From: Pseudomonadota bacterium
GTDB taxonomy: Bacteria > Pseudomonadota > Gammaproteobacteria > Xanthomonadales > Rhodanobacteraceae
Direction of reading: 5' to 3'
NCBI GenBank assembly: GCA_023412995.1
Contig: JAEZQS010000141.1
Coordinates: forward strand, 1-15,146
DNA: 15,146 nt
Under the pieces are notes generated by a model. The model was not told the DNA's origin. It ran no database searches and saw nothing but the letters and a program-made list of their open reading frames with translations. Position 1 is the first letter of the stretch; each line of letters begins with the position of its first letter. The position numbers and the translations under genes are program-made. Shown one piece after another: positions 4,823 to 14,362 of the stretch.

Positions 4823-7042
4823 TCAGCTGCCGCCGAGTGCGGCGGCCACGATGCCCTGGGTCAGCACCGTGGGCAGCGGCTTGCCGGGCTGACCGGGGCG
4901 GAACACCACGTAGAGCGGCACGCCGACGGCCTTGTATTCCTGCAGGAAGGCGGTGATCGCCGGATCGACGTTGGTCCAGTCGCCCGTCATCAGCACCGTG
5001 TCGGTGCGGGCGAGGAGGTCGCGGAACGCCTGGGTGTCGATCACGGCCTTTTCGTTGACCTTGCAGGTGACGCACCAGTCCGCGCCGATGTCGACGAACA
5101 CGCCACGGCCCTGCTGGCGCAGGTCTGCAAGGCGCTCGGCCGAATACGGCACGCTGTCGCCCGTCACCGTGGCGGCATTGGCAGCGGCCGGCGGCAGCAG
5201 GGCGACCTGCAGCAGCGGCACCAGCGCGACCAGCAGTACCGCGCCGGCGAGCAGTCGCGGCGCCAGCCTGCCGCCCCAGCGGCTGCGCTCCCACCACCAC
5301 ATGCCGAGCGCGAGCAGGGTGGCGCCAAGCAGCACCCAGGCCACCGCGTCGATGCCGCGCTGGTTGCCGAGCACCCACACCAGCCAGACCGCGGTGAGGT
5401 ACATCGGGAAGGCGAGGAACTGCTTCAGGGTTTCCATCCAGGCGCCCGGCCGCGGCAGGCGCCTGGCCAGCCCCGGCACGAATCCGACCAGGAGGAAGGG
5501 CAGCGCGAGGCCGAGCCCGAGGGCGAGGAACACCAGCAGCGCCAGCGCCGAAGACGCGGCAAAGGCGTAGGCCAGCGCCGTGCCCATGAAGGGCGCCGTG
5601 CAGGGACTGGCGACGACCACCGCCAGCACGCCGGTGAAGAAATCGCCAGCCGGCCCGCTGCGGCTGCCGAGGGACTGGCCGACGCCGGCAAGCCCCGCGC
5701 CGAGGGTGAACACCCCCGAGAGCGACAGGCCGATCGCGAACAGCACGTACACCAGCACCGCCACGAACAGCGGCTGCTGCAGCTGGAAGCCCCAGCCGAG
5801 TGCATTGCCCGCCGCGCGCAGGCCGATCACCGCCAGGCCGACCGCGCAGAAGGCCACCAGCACGCCGGCGGTGTACCAGAGCGCATGCGTACGCGCCTTG
5901 GCCGCGCTCTCGCCGCTTTGCGCAAGGCCGAGCACCTTGAGCGAAAGCACCGGCAGCACGCACGGCATGAGGTTGAGGATCAGACCGCCCGCCAGCGCCA
6001 GCAGCAGCACGCCAAGCAGCGTGGCGAAGCCGGGCTCGGGCGGCGTGCTGCGCAGCGCATTGTCGTCGGCAGCGGCCGGCGCGGCCGTGGCCATCGGCAC
6101 GAATGCGGCGTCGGCCGCCGCGAGCTGCGCGTCGGTCGCGGGCGGCAGTTCCACCGCGACGTCGTGCGCCATCACCGGGTAGCACAGGCCATTGTCCTGG
6201 CAACCCTGGTATTCGGCATGCAGGTGCACGGTGCGCGCGGCGCCGTTCTCGCGCGCCAGCGGCAGCGGCAGTTCGACCTGGTCGAAATACACCTCGACCG
6301 TGCCGAAGTGCTCGTCGGTATGCGGCACGCCCTGCGGCCACTGCGGTGCGCCCAGGCGCACGCCCGCCGCATCGGTGAGCGACAGCACCGTCTTGTCGCG
6401 GTAGAGGTAGTAGCCCTTCGGCATGGTCCAGCGCGCCAGCAGCGCGGTCGGGCTTTGCGCGATGGCCTCGAACACGAAGGCCTGTTCGGGGGGAAGGGGC
6501 GCGGCGTCGCTGCTGCCGCTGGCGCCGCCGAGCTGGACCAGCGAGCTGCCTTCCTCCGCGCTGCCGAATGGCGTCGCGGCGGCCTCGCCCGCGACCGGCG
6601 CGCGGGCCGGTTCCGCCAGCGACAGCGTGACCGGGTGCGGCGGATAGCAGATCTTCGGGTCGACCTCGTGGCAGCCCTGCACCGTCAGGGTGACGGCAAG
6701 CGGCACCGTCTCGCCGGCGGCGCGCGTGTAGGGCAGGCGCGCATCGAGCGCGTGGTGGTAGACCTCGACGTGGCCGAGGAACTCGTCGTGCTTGCGCTCG
6801 CCATCGGGCAGGTCGAGCGTACCGAGGGTGAGGCCTGGCTGCGTGGTCTTCGCCTTGATGCGCGACCGGTAGAGGTAATAGTCCGGCGCGATTTCCCAGT
6901 GCAGCGCAATGCTGCCCGGCGCCTCGATGCGTGCTTCCAGCGTGAACGCCTGCTCGACCGGCAGCAGGCCGTCCTGTTCCTGCGCGTGCACGCTGCCGGC
7001 AAGGGCGATGAGGGCGGCAACGGCCGCCAGCAGATGGCGCAT
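4823..7042 (-). CDS. dsbD: Thiol:disulfide interchange protein DsbD with two N-terminal alpha domains
   Basis: DsbD moves electrons from cytoplasmic thioredoxin across the inner membrane to periplasmic thiol proteins. The 739-residue product begins with a signal peptide (MRHLLAAVAALIALAGSVHA). Two tandem DsbD-alpha-like domains follow, about 28-142 (C124, C132) and about 185-300 (C281, C287). Both share EQAF, a YYLYR element and a C-terminal Cys pair before YP. A multi-helix transmembrane domain (about 338-617) contains the redox pair C361 (NLMPCVLP) and C481 (ASPCTAP). A C-terminal thioredoxin-like domain has WCVTC (C657, C660). E. coli DsbD is about 565 residues, and the second alpha domain accounts for most of the extra length. 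The start was chosen for the signal peptide and for GGAG 9 nt upstream; the frame is open for 40 more codons of non-homologous sequence. It lies between cutA and tlpA. Confidence 0.95.
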   Translation of the reverse strand: MRHLLAAVAALIALAGSVHAQEQDGLLPVEQAFTLEARIEAPGSIALHWEIAPDYYLYRSRIKAKTTQPGLTLGTLDLPDGERKHDEFLGHVEVYHHALDARLPYTRAAGETVPLAVTLTVQGCHEVDPKICYPPHPVTLSLAEPARAPVAGEAAATPFGSAEEGSSLVQLGGASGSSDAAPLPPEQAFVFEAIAQSPTALLARWTMPKGYYLYRDKTVLSLTDAAGVRLGAPQWPQGVPHTDEHFGTVEVYFDQVELPLPLARENGAARTVHLHAEYQGCQDNGLCYPVMAHDVAVELPPATDAQLAAADAAFVPMATAAPAAADDNALRSTPPEPGFATLLGVLLLALAGGLILNLMPCVLPVLSLKVLGLAQSGESAAKARTHALWYTAGVLVAFCAVGLAVIGLRAAGNALGWGFQLQQPLFVAVLVYVLFAIGLSLSGVFTLGAGLAGVGQSLGSRSGPAGDFFTGVLAVVVASPCTAPFMGTALAYAFAASSALALLVFLALGLGLALPFLLVGFVPGLARRLPRPGAWMETLKQFLAFPMYLTAVWLVWVLGNQRGIDAVAWVLLGATLLALGMWWWERSRWGGRLAPRLLAGAVLLVALVPLLQVALLPPAAANAATVTGDSVPYSAERLADLRQQGRGVFVDIGADWCVTCKVNEKAVIDTQAFRDLLARTDTVLMTGDWTNVDPAITAFLQEYKAVGVPLYVVFRPGQPGKPLPTVLTQGIVAAALGGS

Positions 7043-7109
7043 CGGGCTCGACTCCGGGTTCAGGGGACGGCAACGGGACCGGGCTTGGACCGCGTGGCTT
7101 GCAGGATGT

Positions 7110-7442
7110 TCATTGTGGCTGGCAGGCCTCGTCGATCCAGGCGAGATACGGCGCGAGGCCATCGACGACCTCCAGCGCGAGCAGCTCGGGCACCTCGTAG
7201 GGATGCAGCGCGTTGACGCGCGCCTTCAGCGCCTCGAGCTGCGCGCGCGTGGTCTTGGCCAGCAGCAGCACTTCGCCTTCGGTGCGCACCTCGCCGTCCC
7301 AGCGATAGGTCGAGCGCACGTCGCCGAGCGACTGCACGCACGCCGCCAGCCGTTCCTCCACGAGCGCGCGCGCGATCCGTTCGGCGGTCTCCGCGTCAGG
7401 GCAACTGCAATGGACGATGAGGGCAGGCACGCAGGCATCCAC
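7110..7442 (-). CDS. cutA: Divalent-cation tolerance protein CutA
   Basis: The 110-residue protein has the full CutA1 pattern: ALIVHCSCPDAETAERIARALVEERLAACV (7-36), a STYRW segment (44-48), EVLLLAKTT (57-65) and the highly conserved HPYEVPELLAL (80-90). CutA forms very stable trimers with a ferredoxin-like fold. It was named from copper sensitivity in E. coli, but its precise biochemical role is still uncertain. The start is drawn at GTG 7440-7442; a second in-frame GTG four codons later (before PALIV) is equally possible, and neither has a clear Shine-Dalgarno. It precedes dsbD by 67 nt on the same strand, the same cutA-dsbD order found in E. coli, which suggests co-transcription. Confidence 0.94.
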   Translation of the reverse strand: MDACVPALIVHCSCPDAETAERIARALVEERLAACVQSLGDVRSTYRWDGEVRTEGEVLLLAKTTRAQLEALKARVNALHPYEVPELLALEVVDGLAPYLAWIDEACQPQ

Positions 7443-7500
7443 GCCGGATCGGGTCGCTGATTATCGCATTGCCCGCCGGGCGAGTCCCTTCCGTGCCCTC

Positions 7501-9744
7501 CTATGGGCCGTCGAAGCCGTCGGCAAAGAGGCGGTCGGCATCGAGCGGCTCGCACACCGCCGGACTGGTCGATTCGAACAGCGCGCGCGTGGCCCACTCC
7601 GGATGGTCCACGAAAGGGTTGCGGTTGCCCTGGAAGCCCTGGATCACGTCGTTGCGCGCGGCTTCCGCCGCATCCGGCGGATCGGCCTGGTGCCAGGCGA
7701 GGAGGTCCGTGAGCAGGCCCATGTAGGCTGTCTGCGCGTAGTTGTTCGACTGCACGATCTGGCTGCGGATGTCGGTGAGTTCGAGTTCGGGCTCGTCCTG
7801 GCCGCTCACCGGGTCCACGCCGCCCTCGTAGCGGATCGCCATGTAGAAGATCGCGCGCGCCATCTCGCCCTTGCGTGCGCCCCAGGCCTCGAAGGCCCCC
7901 TGGTTGCCGTCCGGGCTGCGCACCCAGTTGGAGTTGCCGGGATAGCTGCCGCTGCCGCCGCCGATGCCGCCGTTGGCTTCCGTCGCGCGTTCGCCGCAGG
8001 CGGCGTTGCAGTACGCGAACGGCTTGTTGCCGCGATCGGCGTTGTACTGCGTGTCCGACAGCCACAGCATATGGGTGTCGGTGTAGGGGGCGTTCGGCAG
8101 GCCGAGGTTGCCGGTCGCGCTTGGGAAGCCGAGCGAGTTGGGCCAGGTGTGCTCGCGGTTGTAGGTGATGCCGCTGCCGGTGCCGGCGCGGTCGGCGACG
8201 GCGTCATAGAGGCGGTTGCGATAGACGTCGAGGACCTTGCCGGGATGCTCCGCGTCGGCCTGCGCGGTTTCGAGGATGGTCCAGGTCGTGGTGCCGGAGC
8301 CGCTGTACGGGTAGGCGGTGTGGCCCCGGATCAGCTGGTGCAGGGTGCAGCGCAACTGGCCGGGCGTGGCGGTGTTGACGGTGCCGTAGTAGCCGCCCGC
8401 ACCGCTGCTGACGGTGAAGCGGCTCGCCACGTCGGCCGCGAGCGGCACGTCCCAGGCGTTGACGACCGCGCCGGCGTGCACGGTGAATTCGCACGCCCCC
8501 CCATCGGGCAGCGCCGTCGCCGGCAGGAGCGTTCGCGCATCGCCGCTGCCCGATTCGTCGAGCGCGATGGCGCTGCCGTCGCAGGCGAGCGAGAAGGCGC
8601 CGGGTGCGGTGGTCACGGCTTCGCTGAAGGCGACCTCGATCGCGCTCGACGGCGGAACCTGGGTGGCGCCATCGGCCGGGGCGATCGACAGCACGGTCGG
8701 CGGCGTGGTGGCCGGGTCGCGCGTGCGGAAACCGATGACGGTGTCGGCCAGCGGATGGTCGGGCACGCCATCGAGGTCGGTGATGCCCTCGGCATGCAGC
8801 GCCAGGGTGCAGGCCTCGTCCGCCGCGAAGGTCGCCGTGGGCGCCAGGGTCCAGCTGGCCGGTCCGCCGCTGGCGTCGGCGGCATGGTTGCCTGACACCG
8901 CGCAGCCGATGGTGAACCACGCCCCGGCCACGGCGACCGGTTCGTCGAACGTGACGACGAGGCTCGCGTCCAGCGCCACGCCGGTGGCGCCGTCGGCCGG
9001 CACGGTGGCGAGGACGGAAGGGGGATCGTCCACCGGCGGTTCGCCGTCGATCGCGAAGCGGATGTCGTCCATCGCCAGGCCATCCTCGGCGCCGGCGATG
9101 TCCTGGTCCATCCAGCGCACCCACAGCGTGGCACCGGGCGCCAGTGCCAGCCCGTTAATGCGCCCGGAAACGCCGGTGCGGTTGGCGGCGGCATTGCCAT
9201 CGCGGGCGCCCACGCTGCCGGTGGTGGTGGGCGAGGCGAAGTCGAGTGCGTCGAGGTCCTGCCAGGTGGCGGCGCCATCGACCAGCGAGGCGGCATCGAG
9301 GCTGTACTGGAAGTCGAGGCGGTCGGCACGGCCGCTGGCGCCCAGGCGCCACTGCTCGCCGGTGTAGGCGACGTCGATGGCGTGCACGACCAGCGTGCTG
9401 TCGTTTCGCAGGTGTGCGCCGAGGGTCGGCTGCAGCGAGCCCGAGCGGAGCATGCCGAACGCCCGCTCGCCATTGCCGGGGGCGCCGTAGCTGTAGGTGT
9501 TGCCCGAATTGGTCGCGCCGTCGTCCGCCTGGTAGGTGGCGTTCGCGTTGCTGCCGGCTTCGGCCAGCGCCCAGCCGTCGGGCAGGGTGGCGGCACTGCC
9601 GCTCGCGGCGAGTCCGTCGAAGTCCTGCACCGCCGGCGTGCCGCCGACGAGCGGGACGAACTGGGCCGCGGCCGGCGCGGCGGCGAGGACGAGGACGGTG
9701 GCGCAGGCAAGCGCGGCGCGGTGCGCGCGTCGTGCAGAGAGCAT
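7501..9744 (-). CDS. Secreted endonuclease I (NucM/EndA type) with Ig-like domains
   Basis: This 747-residue protein starts with a signal peptide (about 1-28, ending AAAPAAAQ). An N-terminal beta-rich module (about 29-235, VQDFDGLA to DDIRFAIDG) resembles lectin-like or carbohydrate-binding-type domains of secreted bacterial proteins. Two bacterial Ig-like (Big_5/SbsA-type) repeats follow, about 241-341 and 348-446; each opens with a PPSVL/PPTVL-xx-PADGAT motif. The C-terminal endonuclease I domain (about 450-725) contains the catalytic NREHTWPNS (529-537, probable general base H532), the metal and structural signature GGGSGSYPGNSNW (595-607) and KGEMARAIFYMAIRYEG (625-641). Such enzymes cleave DNA non-specifically outside the cytoplasm. 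The last residues DRLFADGFD match the ending of the protease at 13004-14254. AGGGGA about 9 nt before the ATG supports the start. It sits alone between cutA and groES and looks like an accessory insertion in a conserved neighbourhood. Confidence 0.9.
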   Translation of the reverse strand: MLSARRAHRAALACATVLVLAAAPAAAQFVPLVGGTPAVQDFDGLAASGSAATLPDGWALAEAGSNANATYQADDGATNSGNTYSYGAPGNGERAFGMLRSGSLQPTLGAHLRNDSTLVVHAIDVAYTGEQWRLGASGRADRLDFQYSLDAASLVDGAATWQDLDALDFASPTTTGSVGARDGNAAANRTGVSGRINGLALAPGATLWVRWMDQDIAGAEDGLAMDDIRFAIDGEPPVDDPPSVLATVPADGATGVALDASLVVTFDEPVAVAGAWFTIGCAVSGNHAADASGGPASWTLAPTATFAADEACTLALHAEGITDLDGVPDHPLADTVIGFRTRDPATTPPTVLSIAPADGATQVPPSSAIEVAFSEAVTTAPGAFSLACDGSAIALDESGSGDARTLLPATALPDGGACEFTVHAGAVVNAWDVPLAADVASRFTVSSGAGGYYGTVNTATPGQLRCTLHQLIRGHTAYPYSGSGTTTWTILETAQADAEHPGKVLDVYRNRLYDAVADRAGTGSGITYNREHTWPNSLGFPSATGNLGLPNAPYTDTHMLWLSDTQYNADRGNKPFAYCNAACGERATEANGGIGGGSGSYPGNSNWVRSPDGNQGAFEAWGARKGEMARAIFYMAIRYEGGVDPVSGQDEPELELTDIRSQIVQSNNYAQTAYMGLLTDLLAWHQADPPDAAEAARNDVIQGFQGNRNPFVDHPEWATRALFESTSPAVCEPLDADRLFADGFDGP

Positions 9745-9791
9745 GTCGGATGGATCCCCTGGATCGTCGCCCGCGGGACGCGGACCGGCCC

Positions 9792-9820
9792 ACTATAGCG
9801 GCCGGCGCCGGATCGGACAG
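9792..9820 (-). promoter_or_regulatory. Candidate sigma-70 promoter for the secreted nuclease
   Basis: On the minus strand CTGTCC (9820-9815) and TATAGT (9797-9792) are 17 bp apart. The -10 is good and the -35 matches only 3 of 6. Transcription would start near 9785, about 40 nt before the nuclease ATG. Judged by eye only. Confidence 0.4.
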
Positions 9821-9973
9821 GGCGGCGCCACCCGACGGGCAGGGCACGCGCGTGCCGGTGGTTGCCCGCGGGCTCGCACTGCTCGCGTCCGGCGTCCGCG
9901 TGGCCGCGGGAGGCCGCCGGGGTTGAATGCGGCGTGACGGGCCGCACGTCTGCGCGACGCCCGCCATGACCCC

Positions 9974-10002
9974 TTCCGCTGGGCCGCCTGCGCGGCTAGA
10001 AT
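9974..10002 (+). promoter_or_regulatory. Candidate groESL promoter (sigma-70 type)
   Basis: TTCCGC (9974-9979), a 17-bp spacer and TAGAAT (9997-10002). The predicted start site near 10009 falls inside the CIRCE operator, so bound HrcA would block RNA polymerase. I did not find a clear sigma-32 (CTTGAA / CCCATNT) promoter. Confidence 0.5.
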
Positions 10003-10028
10003 TGGCACTCACCGAGTGCGAGTGCTAA
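10002..10028. promoter_or_regulatory. CIRCE operator (HrcA binding site)
   Basis: The sequence is TTGGCACTC (10002-10010), nine spacer bases, then GAGTGCTAA (10020-10028). The right arm is a perfect match to the CIRCE consensus and the left arm differs at one base (G for A at the fourth position). HrcA binds this inverted repeat and represses the chaperonin operon at normal temperature. The site lies 49 nt before the groES start, overlapping the predicted transcription start. Confidence 0.95.
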
Positions 10029-10076
10029 CAGAATCCTCCAAGTCCTTTCTTTTCAACCACTTTGATGGAGACATCC

Positions 10077-10367
10077 ATGAAGCTTCGTCCGCTGCACGAC
10101 CGCGTCATCATCAAGCGCCTGGAAGCCGAAACCAAGTCGGCCGGCGGCATCGTGATCCCCGACGCCGCTGCCGAAAAGCCGATCAAGGGCGAAGTCATCG
10201 CCGCCGGCACCGGCAAGATCCAGGAAGACGGCAAGGTCCGCCCGATGGCGGTCAAGGTCGGCGACACCGTCCTGTTCGGCAAGTACTCGGGCACCGAGGT
10301 GAAGGTCGATGGCCAGGAACTGCTGGTCATGCGCGAGGAAGACCTGATCGCGGTGGTCGAGAAGTGA
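10077..10367 (+). CDS. groES: Co-chaperonin GroES (Hsp10)
   Basis: GroES is the heptameric lid that closes the GroEL folding chamber in an ATP-dependent cycle. The 96-residue product has the whole family pattern: [18 protein letters not shown] at the N-terminus, the GroEL-contacting mobile loop around 17-33 with its GGIVIP tripeptide region (23-28), GTGK (45-48), [18 protein letters not shown] (59-76) and the C-terminal [12 protein letters not shown]. The ATG at 10077 is preceded by GGAG with 6-nt spacing. An in-frame TTG at 10062 would add only five residues and is not needed. Regulation is through the CIRCE site at 10002-10028. Its stop is followed after 5 nt by a repeat cassette that separates it from groEL. 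Confidence 0.98.
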   Translation: MKLRPLHDRVIIKRLEAETKSAGGIVIPDAAAEKPIKGEVIAAGTGKIQEDGKVRPMAVKVGDTVLFGKYSGTEVKVDGQELLVMREEDLIAVVEK

Positions 10368-12155
<1,788 letters not shown>

Positions 12156-12220
12156 TCCCGCCAGCCCTGCGTCCCTGGCGCCGCACCGCAGGCGCGGCGT
12201 CGAGGGACGGGCGACAACGA

Positions 12221-12253
12221 AAAGCCCCGCAGCGATGCGGGGCTTTTTTTTTT
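12221..12253 (+). terminator. Intrinsic terminator of groESL
   Basis: AAAGCCCCGC (12221-12230), a six-base loop AGCGAT and GCGGGGCTTT (12237-12246) form a 10-bp stem followed by ten T residues (12244-12253). It lies 65 nt after the groEL stop. In the reverse direction only four T residues would follow, so it is mainly a plus-strand terminator. Confidence 0.97.
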
Positions 12254-12566
12254 GCCGAAACGGACGGGTAGGCGCGGGCGCGGGGTCCCCGATTGCATCC
12301 ATCGTGGGCCGCATCCATCCTGGGCAAGCGGGAACACGTTTGCCTGCCACTGCCGCTCCCCTCCTGGAAAAACCCCGCGGCGAGTCGCTTGCCCCGCGAT
12401 CCCCGCAGAGCCGGAATCGATCTGGCCCTTTCTTGCGAAGGCGTGGGCCGGAGAATGCCTCGTCGAGGATCGGGCAGTGGGCTCCCGCACGGTCGTCAGA
12501 CCCCAGCGCAGCACGTCACGATCGAGCGCGGGCGCCGGCGGCACCCGCCTCGACCGGAATCCCTCG
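12254..12566. other. Intergenic region between groEL terminator and small secreted gene
   Basis: No gene with recognisable content is seen on either strand in this 313-bp stretch. It holds one short imperfect tandem repeat (12295-12326). I found no clear terminator for the convergent minus-strand gene that ends at 12567. Confidence 0.5.
12295..12326. repeat. Imperfect 16-bp tandem direct repeat
   Basis: GCATCCATCGTGGGCC (12295-12310) is followed directly by GCATCCATCCTGGGCA (12311-12326), matching at 14 of 16 positions. No function is apparent. Confidence 0.6.
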
Positions 12567-12896
12567 TCAGCGAAGGATGTTCACACCCAGGATCCTGGGT
12601 CGCTGGGCGACGCAGCGGGTGCTGTCGACGGTGACGACGATCGGGTAATCCAGCGAAAACGCCGTCAGCGAAGCGGAAAGGTACGTCTGGTATCCGGGCA
12701 CCGTGCTGTCGGCACTGTAACCATCGGGTGCAGGACACGATGCGGGATTGACGATCGGCTGTACCGTCTCGATGGCGAACGTGTCCGAGTTCCATCCGGT
12801 CCGGATCGAGTCGATCGTGACGACGCCGCTGGACGACTGTGCTGCTGCAGCCTGTGCCAACAGGAGCCCACACAGGGTGGCAATCATGCGATTCAT
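12567..12896 (-). CDS. Small secreted protein of unknown function
   Basis: The 109-residue product starts with a clear signal peptide (MNRMIATLCGLLLAQAAAAQ, about 1-20), leaving a mature protein of about 89 residues. It has two cysteines outside the signal, C54 (PASCPAPDGY) and C95 (VDSTRCVAQRP), which could form a disulfide in the periplasm or outside the cell. The body, VPGYQTYLSASLTAFSL then IVVTVDSTRC, reads as a helix followed by a beta strand. I know similar short secreted proteins only as hypothetical. A resemblance to small OB-fold toxin B subunits is conceivable but unproven. The start is well supported by AAAGGGAG about 6 nt before the ATG. It follows the astacin-like protease gene on the same strand after 107 nt and may be co-expressed with it. 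It lacks the GFD ending of its neighbour. Confidence 0.8.
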   Translation of the reverse strand: MNRMIATLCGLLLAQAAAAQSSSGVVTIDSIRTGWNSDTFAIETVQPIVNPASCPAPDGYSADSTVPGYQTYLSASLTAFSLDYPIVVTVDSTRCVAQRPRILGVNILR

Positions 12897-13003
12897 CTTG
12901 TTCTCCCTTTCAGTGAAGTGGCAAAACGACAGTTTCGAATCTCCCCTTTCTCGCGGCCGTTCCAGCGGCATCTGCCAGGGGATCGACAGACCCGGAAGGC
13001 GAT

Positions 13004-14254
13004 CTATCCCTGGGGATCGAATCCACTCCGGAAGATCCGCTCGCTGCGGGGCCGGGTCAGCGCGGAGATGGCCGCGGCAATGCTGCGCTTCCTGCTGAAC
13101 CTCACCGTCACCGTTGCGTTGGCCGTGGGCAGGAACCGGCATTCACGGCCGACGCACGGTCCAGAGAAGGAGGCCACGGAGTCTGCTCCGGGTAGCGCAT
13201 GGACGATGAACAGGGAATCCGGGGTGACAAGGAAACAATGCGTTCCACAGCCCTCCTGGTTGCCGTCCACCACGATGGACCCGTTCCCGTTTCCAACGAC
13301 CTCGACCTGCATCCTGTATCCGTACCGCATGGCCATGCCGTAGCCGTCGCGCGCGGAAATGCTGTCCGCGCCAAGGAGTGCCTGGCAGGCGGCAATCGTG
13401 GTGCAGTCGTTCTGTGAGCCCTCGGGAGCGCCGGCAGGTTGCGCTTGCAGGACCTGGATCTCGGCGTAGACGTCGTTGCCGTTGCACGTGTAATGCGCCG
13501 TCGACGGGTAATGCATGATCGAGGCATAGTCGTACGCGGTTGCCACGGTGGTCGGGAATATCCCGTAGTTGGCATCCCAGGTGGCCTGTCCGCAGTTCGC
13601 GACGATCCCATGGTCGGTGATGGTGACGAATGCGGCTCGATCGGATCGCTGCTGTTCGTGGATGGCGCCAAGCGCGTGCCCGAGTTCATGCAGGACCACC
13701 CCGGGTGCCCAGCAACCCGCAGCGGAGCTGATGACGAGATCCTGGACCCCGCCCGCCATACCGACGACGGAACTGCCGCAGCCGATCTGGCTGCCAATCT
13801 GGACAAGGACCCGGTCAGAGGCCGTGGAGCTCTCGATGAACCGCGTGCCCGCTTCGACCTGCCAGTCGTCGATCCACACCCTGAAGGCGTTGCGCCGGGC
13901 GTTGTCGACGGAAGCGTCGAACTCGTAGAACAGGTTTGCCTGTGGCCATCGGTTGCCGGCGAGTGCCCCTGCAACACCCGGTCCCGCATCGGTCGGGACG
14001 AGGATGTCGCCATAGAGGTTGTAGGTCCGACCGGACCGGAGCGTGACCTGCTCCGGCGCGGCGCCGAAAGCGCCCGGTGCCGTGATCGCCAGCAGCAGGA
14101 TCGCGACGAGCGCCAGGATGATGTAGCGGCGCAACCATCGACGGGATGGTTCGGCTGCATGCAGGCTGCTGTCGTGCACCGCGGCACGACAGCTGGACGG
14201 CGTGGAGGGGGAACGGCCTGTTCCCGCCCGTTGCGAACTCGAGGTTTGGTTCAT
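13004..14254 (-). CDS. Secreted astacin-like (M12A) zinc metalloprotease
   Basis: This 416-residue protein has a long polar N-terminus (1-42), a hydrophobic export or anchor segment (about 44-60, IILALVAILLLAITAPG) and a catalytic domain (about 100-312). The zinc motif is HELGHALGAIHE (189-200), the full astacin HExxHxxGxxH with ligands H189, H193 and H199 and catalytic E190. The Met-turn is SIMHYPS (245-251), with M247 and Y249. Residues 315-386 form a beta-rich C-terminal repeat-type domain with VVGNGNGSIVVDG and paired cysteines (CGTHC, CVGREC). The final RSERIFRSGFD (403-413) matches the end of the nuclease at 7501. The start at 14254 is supported by AAAGGGGA about 7 nt upstream; an in-frame ATG ten codons earlier lacks that support. 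A role in extracellular protein digestion is inferred. The signal sequence begins unusually far from the start, so a later start or a twin-step export cannot be excluded. Confidence 0.9.
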   Translation of the reverse strand: MNQTSSSQRAGTGRSPSTPSSCRAAVHDSSLHAAEPSRRWLRRYIILALVAILLLAITAPGAFGAAPEQVTLRSGRTYNLYGDILVPTDAGPGVAGALAGNRWPQANLFYEFDASVDNARRNAFRVWIDDWQVEAGTRFIESSTASDRVLVQIGSQIGCGSSVVGMAGGVQDLVISSAAGCWAPGVVLHELGHALGAIHEQQRSDRAAFVTITDHGIVANCGQATWDANYGIFPTTVATAYDYASIMHYPSTAHYTCNGNDVYAEIQVLQAQPAGAPEGSQNDCTTIAACQALLGADSISARDGYGMAMRYGYRMQVEVVGNGNGSIVVDGNQEGCGTHCFLVTPDSLFIVHALPGADSVASFSGPCVGRECRFLPTANATVTVRFSRKRSIAAAISALTRPRSERIFRSGFDPQG

Positions 14255-14287
14255 CGTGTGTCCCCTTTGGAAAACTCCGATCACGGT

Positions 14288-14307
14288 GCCCCGGCAGAAT
14301 CCGGGGC
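14288..14307. other. GC-rich hairpin upstream of the protease
   Basis: GCCCCGG (14288-14294), a six-base loop CAGAAT and CCGGGGC (14301-14307) form a perfect 7-bp stem. There is no T-run in the protease direction, so termination is not implied. It may be a leader structure or one arm of a REP-like pair with 14344-14362. Confidence 0.5.
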
Positions 14308-14343
14308 CCCCTTGCGTCGCGAGGCGATCTGGAAGCCGGGCGG

Positions 14344-14362
14344 GTCCCGCTTTCGCCGGGAC
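14344..14362. repeat. REP-like hairpin (GTCCCG-CTTTCGC-CGGGAC)
   Basis: A 6-bp stem with a CTTTCGC loop. The form, a C/G-rich stem around CTTTCGC, resembles a class of short palindromic intergenic repeats I recall from Xanthomonadales genomes. Only one copy is in this window, so the assignment is tentative. Confidence 0.35.

Larger units (their letters stand above)
9745..10076. other. Divergent intergenic region, nuclease / groES
   Basis: The 332 bp between the two divergent genes contain a candidate promoter for the nuclease on the minus strand (about 9792-9820) and the groES promoter with its CIRCE operator (about 9974-10028). I see nothing gene-like in the rest. Confidence 0.7.

Noticed and set aside
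7043..7162. A longer DsbD start at 7162
   Set aside because: It would bury the signal peptide 40 residues inside the protein and overlap the end of cutA. The ATG at 7042 has a Shine-Dalgarno and a perfect signal peptide.
4472..7216. A 914-codon open frame antisense to dsbD and tlpA
   Set aside because: Its composition is low-complexity and charged, as expected for the complement of GC-rich coding DNA, and the opposite strand has unambiguous DsbD domains.
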